From Plutella xylostella (Eukaryota; Arthropoda; Insecta; Lepidoptera; Plutellidae), in assembly GCF_932276165.1 (NCBI RefSeq), contig NC_063993.1, forward strand, positions 6,520,001 through 6,584,000: a stretch of 64,000 nt of DNA. The letters are read 5' to 3'. The position numbers were made by a program, and so were the translations under genes. Numbering within the stretch: position 1 is the stretch's first letter; every line of letters starts with the position of its first letter. The notes beneath the pieces were generated by a model. That model was not told the DNA's origin. It searched no databases and saw only the letters and a list, made by a program, of their open reading frames with translations. Of this stretch, positions 36,401-46,651 are shown piece after piece.

Positions 36401-39400
36401 AACAACGCATCACGCCCATTATATTCGCGCGGCAATAATATCCCGCGTAAAATTAGCACTTATTGTGTTCACCGCAACAATCCCGGGTAACTCTCGTCTT
36501 GGGACCGAGCAGTAGACTCGACAATTAAACCGGTACCAGTCGCGCGCAGTATCGGATTGCAGCGCGCCCGACGACAATCAGAAGCAATGGGCCCCCCGGG
36601 ACCACGCTCTCGAACAAGTTAAATCTTTGCCAACTCTATAACGCTTTTGCTCGTGACTGTTCGAGTTTGCTGAACGGTTTCGGAAAAGGAATTTAAAATT
36701 TTTAGAATGTTGCTGACTTTTAAAATATGTATAGTAGGTAACTAAGTATACTTTATCGGAATCTACACTCGCGAGCAACCAAATCGACTCAAGCCTTGAC
36801 GGCGCAAACATACATTAATACAAGTAAAATTATGAATAGAAATAATAAAAATGATATGTCATTTAAAAGCTTAAGATGTCAGCTTTAATTTGATATCATT
36901 ATTATTGAAATCCATTCATCATTTTTGAAATAAATGATGTCTGAACGCAATTGTAGGAAAAACGGGAATTTAGGAAAAAAGGGTATGGGTATCGTATTAT
37001 ACAAATTAAACAAAAAATGTTAAGATAAAAATTTATTTATTTAAATCAATACTTTGTATTGCCCCCTCTTGCCCTAATTACAGCCTGCAGCCTGTTTCTC
37101 ATAGACCTTATCAACTTTTTGACAGTTTCCTGAGGAATGCCGTCCCACTCCTCTAATAAAGCTGTCTTCAGCTCGTCCACGCTTGCAGGGACTGGATTCC
37201 TGGCCCGAACTCTTCTTTTGAGCTCGTCCCATAAGTGTTCGATGGGATTCAGGTCAGGACTGAGCGCAGGCCAGTCCATCGTGCGCAATTCCTTCTCTCT
37301 CAGAAACTGCCGACTGACTCGTGCCGTGTGGCAGCGGGCATTGTCGTGCATTAGCACGAAGTCTTCACCGACAAATTCTGCATAGGGCACAACATGACCG
37401 AGTAGAATGTCGGTGATGTACCGATCAGCTGTTAACCCGCCTCCTCGGCCGCCTCCAGGCACGAAAACAAGTGCGGTTTTTCCCTCTAGAGAAATACCAG
37501 CCCACATCATGCAGGAACCGCCGCCATATGCTACTGTTTCAGCGAAACAACATTGGGCAAATCGTTCCCCCGGACGCCGGTAGACCCGGCCTCTCCTGTC
37601 ACTGCCATGCAGACACACTCTGCACTCATCAGTAAACAGGACCGACCGCCATTGCGCAATGCTCCAATCGAGATGCTCTCGAGCAAACTGAAGACGCGCT
37701 TGTCGGTGGCCTGCAGTCAATTTGGGGCCTGATGCAGGTCTTTTTGGTGTCAAGTTGGCTTCCTTCAAGCGTCTTCTCACTGTCCACTCGCTGACAGCCA
37801 CTTGTCGTACACGTCTCAGTTCTTGCTGCACATCAACGCCCGTAAGGTGTCGATTGCGCAGCGAGGTTGAGACAATGAAGCGGTCGTCTCTCTCTGAAGT
37901 GCAGCGGTGGCGGCCCGTTCTTGGTCTTCGATTGAAGGCACCAGTCTCTTGGAACCGTCTGTATACTCGGGATACAGCAGACTGGCTCAAGTGGAGCTGG
38001 GCAGCGACTGCTCGCTGACTTAACCCTTGTTGCAGCAAGGCAACAACTTGAGCAGCTTCTTCTGGTGTGGTATCCATGGGTTTGCGAAAACAAGGAATAC
38101 AATGCAACGAGATGTGTACCGGTCAACTTGCAACAAGCGACTGATAAGGTACACCGGATGTGGAAAGGTTTTATAGCGGGATCAGGTAGCGCAAGGCGTG
38201 GATTCCTAATGAGGTAATTAACACTGACGGGCAATTAAAATGCGTCATTAAATCTGCGCTTAGTTTTTTTTTATGGTATTGATCTTAATTGAAAGCCTAA
38301 TTCTTCAGCTTTCGAATGACATATCACTTTTATATTTACCATTTATCGTTTTAGGAAAATCAATGTATATGTGCGCCGTGAAGGCTTGAGTCGATTTGGT
38401 TGCTCGCGAGTGTATGTGTTCACTCAGCGCACCAATAACTGTAGGGCTTTGAACATCGTGACTGAAAGCATAATTTTTATTTAAACATTAAGTGAGGTCA
38501 CCGTTATTGTATCAAACTACATTTGCGAGCAATAAAAACGTTCCACCCAGATGGCCCAATTTTTGTAAACAAATTATAACGTAAGTAATATATTTTTGTA
38601 ATTTTTGTTCTTGGTGGAAATAAAGTGTATTGTATTGTATTGTATTTTTACTTGGTACTTGGTTTACTTTTTATCTGATCCTGAAGGAGAAATTTGGTGC
38701 TTTAATGTCACTGGAACGTTTTCATTGCTCGCGAGTGTATAAGTTTTAACAAAAACTTGTATTTAGTTACTATGCAGTAGGTTTAGCTATATATAATTCA
38801 TAATTAGGTTTGTAAAGTAAACATTTAACAAAAATAATTGTTTGATAATAACTATGTAAAGTCAAAATAAGTATTTTCTACCTCCTACCTTTGTTTTTGT
38901 GGTGCCCGCTGCCCGGCAATCGATATCATAATATCGTTCGCCATTTTGGGTCGGTTGTTGTTTTGTCTTATTTACTTTACGCATGCTTTAGTTAGACTAA
39001 CCCGAACCCAGCGGCAGGGCAGCGTATAATACATGTATTATGTGCCCTCAATGTCCATTCACACAATGAAACGGATGTCAACAAAGATTTAAAATGTAAA
39101 AAAAAAATAATGCTGCTTTAGTAGAAAAAAAATGCATCGTTATATGCATAGGTAGGTTTTGTGTTTTTAACCTATACTTAACTACAAAATAATATAATGC
39201 TTAACGACGGATACCTTTGTGCAGCCGAGAAAAAAAACAAGCCTATCCATCTCCAGCCCAAACTGTATGGTTCTAAAAGTCACCACACCAGTGTACACAC
39301 AAGCTCTATTGATCTTCATGCATGATTATTCCGATAATTCCCTTTGGTGCATTAGCACTTACTAAACTTATCTAGTACATACACTCAAATTATTATACCT

Positions 39401-42400
39401 AAAACATGATGGGCGTATTTTATTTAACAAGTTATTTACGACCTGGGTAATCAACTCATTATTTATTGCCACCTTCATCAAAATATGCGACCAACCAGAA
39501 TGCCTACCATAATGTAACAAACTTTTTTATCTACATCTACAGTATGTCGCGAAAATAGTATAAGTATGTTCATACTGGTATGAAAAATAAACATAATCCT
39601 AGGCTTCACTAGCCAAACCTCAATTGTAGCTAAAGGCCTTTTGACAAATAAATGTAATTTTTTACTATTTTAGTGAAGAATTTTAGTCAATCTTAGAACA
39701 GACTAATGTGTACCAGTTATTTTTATGCTAGGGTTAGACTAGCCAATCATAATACAGAATATTTGTTATCAGATGTCAATGATCCATGCTGTACACCTGA
39801 AAAAAGACTACCAAAGAAGTGAATCAATGAAAGCCATAGAAAGCCTATTAACTTATTCTGCTCTAAGCAGTAGACCTTTTTCTGCCACAAAAAAGCAACA
39901 GTAGCCCAGTAGGAGGCGGATTATTTACGCTTGTTTATGTCAAACTCAACAGCTTATGCCCCTGAATAAGGACCGCTTATGTCGACGCCTTTTTGTCACA
40001 ATATCAATCATGTCGACAACTATACTTTCTTTTTGTGTGTGGTGTCCTGTGGTGGAACCATTTTGGTTGAGATGTAAAAGATAATAGCTTTGGTGGCAAG
40101 GCATCTGTTTTGTGCGTTACTAATTTCTTTTGGCATGTTTAACTAAATGCTGTTCTTGATGGGTGGTTGCTTTCGTATTGTTGAAAATAGTGCGATTGGT
40201 ACACAAATTGATGCAATGTTACCTTACGAATAGCTGGGTAACCTTGATCCGTAAAACCGGAAGTACTTTGAAATTCAATTACATAATCTAACTATTATTC
40301 ATGATTCACTGGTTTTTGCCTTAATTCTTACATACTTAGCAATATATTAATCGCGTTGCTTTCTGTTACTTATCATTACACTACGACACATTTCTAATAT
40401 TTCAGGAAATCTAATACTGAACATAGTAATAATAAATAAATTTAAATGTTACTGTTTATTTACCATTCCATCAAATTCCTGATAGGTACATTCTGTCAAA
40501 TGGTACGGTCGCGTTGCGTACCAACAGTTCCTTTAGGGTTGTGGCCGCCCTAAGTAGGTATATAACGCGCATAAAGTGTGAATTTCCTCGCTTTTCCCCT
40601 CCGTTTCCACTTTTACGACTGTTTCCCCTCCCCTCGCCCTCCACATCGCCCCGGCGTGCCCCAAGGGACCGTTTTGGGGATAACTTTAATGCCTCCTACA
40701 TCCTATTTGTCGCAGTGATACAATTGGGTGTATTGTTTAGGCAAAATCAAATAAGTACCTGTCAACTGTTTGCTTTAGCGGGTGTGTGATTCCAATGATC
40801 GCGTTTTTCACTGTTCAAATAAAATAACTGACAGCATTAATATCATAGCTAAGCTTATCGAAACGCCTCAGCTTCTTAAATATTTAAGATGTCAAAACGA
40901 AATCCAAATCTGCACTACCAAAAATCTTTGCTGATAACAAAACATAGCCGCGCCCTCTTCTATCAAAAACACATTACATCGCTACGTACTGGCCGATAAA
41001 CCCGATACGACAGCCAACTATCGAGCTTCAAAGGGCCCGCTATCGTGGCCGCGCGATAATCACGCATTACACAGCTCACGCGGGATTTTGACAAAGCGAT
41101 AGCGCGATATAAATATAGACGATTAATTGTTTTCTTCTGCACAACTGCTTGCAGGAAGCGCGGCCGCAAATGGCACAATTATGTCATCAGTTATATTTAC
41201 AGAACTTAAAATAATGTTATATAGAAAATGGTTGAAATTTTGAAGAGAAAGAAACGGATTGCTACTCATTGAAACCAAGCCGAAAAACTAATGAGCGCTT
41301 AGGAAAAATCCATGAAAATGAGGAAATCCGGACTGACTCACTCAACATTTATGATTTTGAATTTACTGAGATAGGGCCTTAGTTCAACTCCGTGCAACTC
41401 TGCATACCTGCCAGTATAGGCTGCCAGTGTCATGAGAAATGGTTTACACAGGATGCCATTTTATGTATCAATACTATTGGGAGGTCATCATACCCACCCA
41501 CCTAATAAACAACTTTCCCTACGGGTCCAATTCCAAAATCGCGAAGCAATCTCTGTATTTAGTGCTGTGCCAGTATTTTCTTCCCTTTCTTCGCATGTTC
41601 TTATTCCCGTTTGACAACAGACCCCAGCGACATCTTGGCTCAGTCCGTGGTGTTCAGGCGTTCATCCCGGGTTTATCACCGCGGTATTTGCTCGTGATAA
41701 CCGCTGACTAAACACCGGCCAGCCCGCACACATTGTTTGCGCACTCCAAACATATGTGTTTCCAACAAAAACCAACTGATAACAACTGATATAATGTAAA
41801 ATTGATATAGACGTGTCTCGTAAATCTTGTTAGGCATAAATGAACGGAGTGCCGACGGCGCGCGCATTGTTAGAAAAGTTGTCGGAAAACATAAGTTACT
41901 TTTTGGTCAATTACTTAAAAATATACTTACTTCCATTTTAAATTATTGCTAGATTTTATTGATATTATAACTATTGAAATAACAATGCAATTGGCTCCCG
42001 AAATATCAGGATTAATTATCATGTGACATCTCTCTGAACTTCTGAAGTAATTAAAAATGATTTTACTTTTATAATACTAATTTTGTTTTTTTTACTTAAT
42101 AAATAAGTTATTAACTGAATGCCAAGAGTCTCAAAAAGGGCGCTTCATATTTCATCTCAGACCATATATTAGTGTATTTGTTTCAAAATTAACGCTTTTT
42201 GTTGGTTTTACTGGTTCCTCGGCCTTTTTGTTTGCGGCGCAACAGGAAATTTATTTAAGTTATAATATTCTGTCATTCGAGCCAGCCAGGTTTATCTATT
42301 GTCTATGGTTTTTGTCAGGTTGTAGGAAAACATGTAAACATTGAGTCAACCCGGCCGCGACCTTTGTGTGTTAACGTGATAGCTTTACAAAATGTTAGAT

Positions 42401-45400
42401 AGTTGACTCAGTGCAGAACAAACTTTTACTTACAGATAAGCCTGACGTCCATGGTAGTTTTTTTAGTACTTAATGTAAGTATACTTATCAACACCCATAA
42501 TAGTGATCAATTGATGAGGTATAGAACGGCTTCGGGTAGGTAGGTAACCTTAGTCTGGGGCATATAATAAATAAAGTTTTTGAATGTATAAATTCCTGAA
42601 TAAAATCATTCCTACATCTAAGGTTACCTAAGTACAAGGTACGTTATCAAAATATCACATCGTACGATATATTTAATATTGATTAATTAGCATTAACAGG
42701 CGAGGCGCCCCGATGTCTTACTTGCGCGAAAAAATTATACATAATCATCTAATGTAGGTACCTATATTAAATTCTTCTGATAAGGCGCGTTTAGGTAGAA
42801 AGTGCCATTAAAATATTAGTACTTACTTTACTTTATTAAACACAATTTGCCATTGAAATCCTAGTAAGTAAGTACGTATGTACTTAACTTTATTTTACTT
42901 GACCCAATAGGGTACATTATCAAGTATACTTACATAATACTTTGGAGTTATTTATATAATAACAAACGTTAGTTATATTCTCGAACGAATGCAATATTAA
43001 CTAGTCATAGGCATACAAACAACTCTAAGCCTAACATTCAGCATAATGGCAGTTATCAAAAAGAAAATACAGATTGTGGTAACAGATCTCGAGTGTTACA
43101 ATACATACTCAAGTGACATAGTTAATTCCGCTCTGATTCTGTAGCATCTGACAAACATAATTTATGAAGTTCTTCATATCGAGATAAGGAGAGCACATGT
43201 TTACCTACTTGGCGACAGATAAATATCTGAGACAGAAAAGAGTCGTAGAGTCAGCGAGGGACCACATGGGTTGGGAAACTATGGGATTTGAATAGGTATA
43301 TTTAGAATTTTCAATAATTCGCCAGTTAATTATCAACGATATTTTATTGTTCATCTAAGCCAGTTATCAAATTTATACTGGGTTAACTCATAGGGAGGAG
43401 GAACTAAGCTTTTGTAAAGTTGTTTTTAGATTTGCTGTGGTGAAATTCCCATGAGAAAAAAAAGCGTAATTACGAACATAGCAACTATGTCAATAAACAT
43501 CGTAGTCACGAGTGACACAAAACCAACGGAAATCATACAGTCATAGGATTAACTGTAGATGTACGAATGTTTCGTATCTACTGATAACGTGATAATTAAT
43601 CTACGCTTAAATTTTTGAATACACTCATGCATTTTGATACAACAAAAAAACACACACGCACTCACGCCTTGTACTAATGTACTCCCTTGCGGGCTAGGCA
43701 GAGGTGCATTGCTGCACCCACTTTTCGCCAGAGTGTTATAAATGTTAGTCCCAATGTAATAGGGGGCGGGCCTATTGCCATTTTACGGGCACATCCAAGA
43801 CCCGAGAACAAATATCTGTCTTTAAACAAATATCTGCCCCAGCCGGGAATCGAACCCGGGACCATCGGCTCAGTAGTCAGGGTCACTAACCACTACGCCA
43901 TTCGGTTATTCTGATAATCATACAACACTCGGCATTTTGATAATCATACAAATTGTATGAAGTGGAACGGTTTGGGGAAAATTGTTTGCATAATATATGC
44001 GTACGTGTTTCTAGCGAACCAATCATTTAAAACCGATGCTCTTGATTTTACATGGCGTACATTTTGCAATCATAATAATGGGCTTCCACAAGAATAATTC
44101 GGAAATATATTTCAGAGAACCGTACGCATACATTTTTATAAAGTTTACAAAAAAATTGTACTATTAAATATTTCGGACATACACCATGATATATTTCGAT
44201 TCCGTGCAAACTCGAGGTCGCCAATATAATTCCATTCTCGTTCTTCGGAATAATATTTGTCGCTATAAGTGTCACCTGGTGTGGTCGGCTCCTTAATCCA
44301 GGGTCCTCTGTGGAGTGCCGCCCGGATTAGTGTTATCTGCCCCCAGGGACATAGGCCTTCCACCGCGTGTGGACTTACCGCCGACCTACTTATGTTCAAG
44401 TTAAATAGGCGTTTGACACTGCGCTATGCTTTCTTAGGTAGATTTATGATCGACTGATCTGCTAGTCAGTGGTATATGTTTGTTTCCCGTATTATTATTC
44501 GATAGGTACTTAATTAGATGTTGCAGCTAAATCCTGAAAGATCCCACATCGAAACGGACTAAAATATGAAATATGTTTTTGATAGATGAGCAGTACAGAA
44601 AACATTGTTTGCAACATTGTAATCATTGTAATCATTGTATTTGCAGATACCAATAGAATTTCTTACCATCTCTTAAAAGCACACACTCTGGCATTCTCTC
44701 ATTGATTTTCAGCGGAAGCGAAGCCTTCAAACCTGTATTAACAGAGTATAATCTATGCTGGCACCACGTAATCAACTCTCCTATGAATAACCATAATGAC
44801 AAGTCGGCTGCATCAATATTCACTAGCTTCTACATTTTAATTGGGCATCCAATTAATAAGAGCTTGCCAAGCTATTCGCGGGATGATGCCACTGTGGCTT
44901 ATTAGTCGACCATGCATGCTCCGCCTTCGTCTGTCCTGTCCCCGGCGGTCAAAGTTTTATACGAAAATAAGCTTTAAACATGTGCCATACGACTCACCCG
45001 GCGTTCTAGATACAAGGGATCGCCAAGTATATGCTGTTTCGGCTTCCGTAGGAGTTTAATATGTTTCTGTCTCATTCGCTCTTGTTACAATTCTGTTGCG
45101 GATCGAAAGTTGTAGGTGGACTGCGCGAGACACAGGCCATATGTTACTATAGCAATACCATAGGCTGTTTTAACAGCCTGCGGATTCCATCTCGCACGCG
45201 GGCTTGCACGCCATTTTCCCTCGTATCGCGAGCATATTCCACGCGTTACAATGAATACTTTACTTGTATGTAAGCGTGCGGGGCAATCCCGCATGCGTGA
45301 TGAAATCCGCATGCTGTTAAAAACAGCCTGATTGAGAATGTTCTCTCAGACGGTGGCATAAACAAGTCCCTCCCTTGTTGCAGGTAAAACGCGGACGAAG

Positions 45401-46651
45401 GACAAGTACCGCGTGGTGTACAGCGACCACCAGCGGCTGGAGCTGGAGAAGGAGTTCCACTACTCGCGCTACATCACCATCCGACGCAAGGCAGAGCTGG
45501 CCGCCAGCCTCGGGCTCTCGGAACGACAGGTAAATTGACTTTAACATTTTAATAATACACTGCCGGACAATGAAAAAGTTCCACTCACAAAATGCCGACA
45601 CCAAACAACCCCAATTTTTTCAAAGATTTAATTTATATAGGTTAATAGTAAAGAAACAGTTACACTTACAAACTTCGGATTCTAAATGGCCTTATTTTTT
45701 CGATTGTTTTATTGACTTCCGATTGTTAGATATGACTCTCTTTATGGTCATACTGTGCATTAGCATATAAAATATGTACTTACACTTTTGTACTATCACA
45801 TACAATTAAGTAAAACAGCTTTGAATATAGACTGTGTGTTTGTAAAAACGTGTTTATAGTGATGACTGAAATAACTAGTGATTAAACGAACCTATTACCA
45901 ATATCATCATAAATAAATATGGTGCAATGCAAGGTATACTGAACAGTGAACACCCATAACATTAAGTATTTATTTAATTTAACCAAAACTAAAGAAATGT
46001 TCGTTTTATACAAAGTTAATCAACAATTAGTAAAGGGTTCCCGTCTTCCCGTTATTGATGGAGAACAGTAGAAATCAGCATTCCAAACTAATAATTGAAC
46101 GTGAGGTTTTTGCGGTAACGATTATTATTAAATTGACGTGAACTATTGTTTTCTGTCGTTAAGCTAACCATTTTATTGATAGTTAGTCAAATAAAAGCTT
46201 GGACCACGATACTTATAATTTTATGGACACGCAAGGATTCCAACACTTGGATAATTTGTTGATGTGCAATCGGTCAAGCAACTTTGTTTAAAATCGTGTT
46301 CAAGTAAGCAGACAAAACAAAATATTTCTGACTCTTAACACCACGATCTTCTCACCGGGAAACCCAACCTTTTGTCTTACCTAAAACAAAACCCTTTGTC
46401 CGCAGGTAAAAATCTGGTTCCAAAACCGGCGCGCCAAAGAGCGGAAACAAGTGAAGAAACGCGAGGAAGTAGTGATGAAGGAGAAGGGCGACCACGCGTC
46501 GCTTCAGCACGCCCAGCTCCACCACGCCACCATGCTGCACCACCAGCAGATGATGAGCGGCATGATGCATCACCACCACTACCACCAGGGGGTGCTGCAG
46601 GGCGTGCCCGAGCCCCTCGTGCCCGGCGCGCCGCCCGTGCCGCTGCTGTGA
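33133..46651 (+). CDS. cad: caudal, Cdx-type homeobox transcription factor (3 exons, complete)
   Basis: Caudal is a nuclear homeodomain activator that patterns the posterior embryo and gut in insects. Exons: 33133-33451, 45384-45529 and 46406-46651, giving 236 residues. Exon 1 carries MVNYVNPLAMYQ at the start and the hexapeptide-like PYEWMKKP just before the homeodomain. Exons 2 and 3 encode the homeodomain from KDKYRVVYSDHQRLELEKEF to helix 3, VKIWFQNRRAKERKQVKK. The C-terminus is His/Met rich. Junctions: donor gttagt and acceptor ttgttgcag (phase 1); donor gtaaat and acceptor gtccgcag (phase 0). Intron 1 is 11.9 kb and transposon-laden; intron 2 is 0.9 kb. The start was chosen because MVNYVNPLAMY looks like the conserved N-terminus; the frame is open further upstream in 5' UTR. 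Confidence 0.95.
34606..34668 (+). repeat. Partial SINE head
   Basis: gcctctgtggcctagcggcc and the closing acccgggtgggacca match the head of the SINE at 8327, with the B-box region altered. The body and (ATT)n tail are missing. Confidence 0.5.
35260..35465 (+). repeat. Decayed lepidopteran interspersed repeat
   Basis: Text of the type ttgttacttcttcacgtcaa, then aatttagtatggagttagct, then gaattcccacgggaaaac belongs to a widely repeated lepidopteran sequence. It has no ORF and its class is uncertain. Confidence 0.45.
36380..36660. promoter_or_regulatory. cad: Candidate enhancer block in caudal intron 1
   Basis: About 280 bp of non-repetitive, CpG-bearing sequence (cgcccattatattcgcgcgg; ggtaccagtcgcgcgcagta) stands out from the AT-rich intron. 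It is 100 bp left of the Tc1-like insertion. Assignment as regulatory DNA is inference only. Confidence 0.25.
36766..38412 (-). mobile_element. Tc1-like DNA transposon, complete, TA target site
   Basis: 1647 bp between TA dinucleotides (36764-36765 and 38413-38414). The outer about 50 bp, starting CACTCGCGAGCAACCAAATC, are inverted at the other end with few mismatches. A second matching stretch (gatatgtcatt) lies further in, so the imperfect TIR reaches about 120 bp. It carries one uninterrupted transposase gene on minus. It is inserted in caudal intron 1, antisense to it. Confidence 0.93.
37046..38107 (-). CDS. Tc1-like transposase, DD34E, apparently intact
   Basis: 353 residues, the usual Tc1 transposase length, or 343 if translation starts at the second Met (MDTTPEEAAQ, ATG at 38077), which looks the more natural start. 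N-terminal paired-type helix-turn-helix: VVALLQQGLSQRAVAAQLHL (about 21-40). GRPR-like linker: RPRTGRHR (61-68). Second HTH: about 90-115. Catalytic residues: D160 in FTDECR, D255 in MHDNARCH and E290 in LNPIEHLWDE; 34 residues lie between D255 and E290, which defines DD34E. The enzyme cuts and pastes its own TIR-bounded element at TA sites. No stop, frameshift or missing catalytic residue is seen, so the copy may be active or recently so. Confidence 0.95.
   Translation of the reverse strand: MHCIPCFRKPMDTTPEEAAQVVALLQQGLSQRAVAAQLHLSQSAVSRVYRRFQETGAFNRRPRTGRHRCTSERDDRFIVSTSLRNRHLTGVDVQQELRRVRQVAVSEWTVRRRLKEANLTPKRPASGPKLTAGHRQARLQFAREHLDWSIAQWRSVLFTDECRVCLHGSDRRGRVYRRPGERFAQCCFAETVAYGGGSCMMWAGISLEGKTALVFVPGGGRGGGLTADRYITDILLGHVVPYAEFVGEDFVLMHDNARCHTARVSRQFLREKELRTMDWPALSPDLNPIEHLWDELKRRVRARNPVPASVDELKTALLEEWDGIPQETVKKLIRSMRNRLQAVIRARGGNTKY
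38520..38737. mobile_element. Tc1-type MITE, 218 bp (family M1)
   Basis: The ends are CATTTGCGAGCAATAAAAAC (left) and the complement of CACTCGCGAGCAATGAAAAC (right), flanked by TA at 38518-38519 and 38738-38739. The right end shares CACTCGCGAGCAA exactly with the Tc1-like element 108 bp away. A (TGTAT)n microsatellite lies inside (about 38627-38647). Confidence 0.85.
38738..40950. other. cad: caudal intron 1, middle part
   Basis: No exon is recognised. It is AT-rich with one pyrimidine/GC-rich patch at about 40590-40680 (ccctcgccctccacatcgcc). No clear repeat boundaries were found. Confidence 0.4.
40955..41185. promoter_or_regulatory. cad: Candidate enhancer block in caudal intron 1 with TCF-like site
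   Basis: About 230 bp of complex, CpG-rich sequence. It contains gagcttcaaagggcccgc (TTCAAAG, the complement of a TCF/Pangolin-type CTTTGAA), tttgacaaagcg, and homeodomain-like taatc/attac words. caudal orthologues are Wnt-responsive in several animals, so a Wnt-driven enhancer is a testable guess; conservation was not checked. Confidence 0.3.
41186..43635. other. cad: caudal intron 1, non-coding
   Basis: No exon or complete element is recognised. A more mixed patch at 41600-41720 and 41830-41880 has no assigned role. Confidence 0.4.
43641..43906 (-). mobile_element. tRNA-derived SINE, inverted copy
   Basis: This is the reverse complement of the SINE at 31463: poly-A start (tail complement), then acgccttgtactaatgtact and tgccattttacgggcacatc, and the tRNA-like head ending ccactacgccattcgg. 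Just outside its right end a 14-bp word, tgataatcatacaa, occurs twice (43912 and 43937). Confidence 0.85.
43925..45161. other. cad: caudal intron 1, right part
   Basis: A segment at about 44270-44400 (ggctccttaatccagggtcc; ccccagggacataggccttc) looks like a LINE 3' fragment. The rest is unique-looking non-coding DNA. No exon is supported. Confidence 0.4.
45162..45329. mobile_element. Short MITE, 168 bp, 52 bp from the caudal exon 2 acceptor
   Basis: The left end aggctgttttaacagcctgc is the near-complement of the right end gcatgctgttaaaaacagcct. Inside is CpG-rich and has further small palindromes. There is no ORF. Flanking duplication is unclear. Confidence 0.65.
45384..45529 (+). CDS. cad: caudal exon 2 (homeodomain helices 1-2)
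   Basis: One split Gly codon, then KTRTKDKYRVVYSDHQRLE through to LAASLGLSERQ. The acceptor is cccttgttgcag and the donor is gtaaat. The minus-strand open frame over this DNA is a shadow. Confidence 0.95.
45558..45740. mobile_element. Truncated Tc1-type MITE (family M1)
   Basis: A left end CACTGCCGGACAATGAAAAA after TA is followed by gttccactcacaaaatgcc, text shared with the copies at 13037 (right end) and 55250. No matching right end was found, so the 3' boundary is approximate. It lies 28 bp into caudal intron 2. Confidence 0.65.
45741..46405. other. cad: caudal intron 2, remainder
   Basis: AT-rich intron ending in the acceptor ctttgtccgcag. Nothing else is recognised. Confidence 0.6.
46406..46651 (+). 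CDS. cad: caudal exon 3 (recognition helix and C-terminus)
   Basis: Starts with VKIWFQNRRAKERKQVKKRE, the DNA-recognition helix with its basic end, then a His/Met/Gln-rich tail (HHATMLHHQQMMSGMMHHHH) and a PEPLVPGAPPVPLL end before TGA. Splitting the homeodomain before VKIWFQN is a common homeobox intron position. Confidence 0.95.
   Translation, partial: VKIWFQNRRAKERKQVKKREEVVMKEKGDHASLQHAQLHHATMLHHQQMMSGMMHHHHYHQGVLQGVPEPLVPGAPPVPLL

Larger units (their letters stand above)
33452..36765. other. cad: caudal intron 1, left part
   Basis: Mostly AT-rich. It contains a partial SINE head at 34606, a decayed interspersed repeat at 35260-35465 and a less AT-rich block at 36380-36660 (candidate enhancer). 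The left TA of the Tc1-like element is at 36764-36765. Confidence 0.5.

Noticed and set aside
37137..38018. Plus-strand open frames of 82 and 98 codons
   Set aside because: Antisense shadows of the Tc1-like transposase gene.
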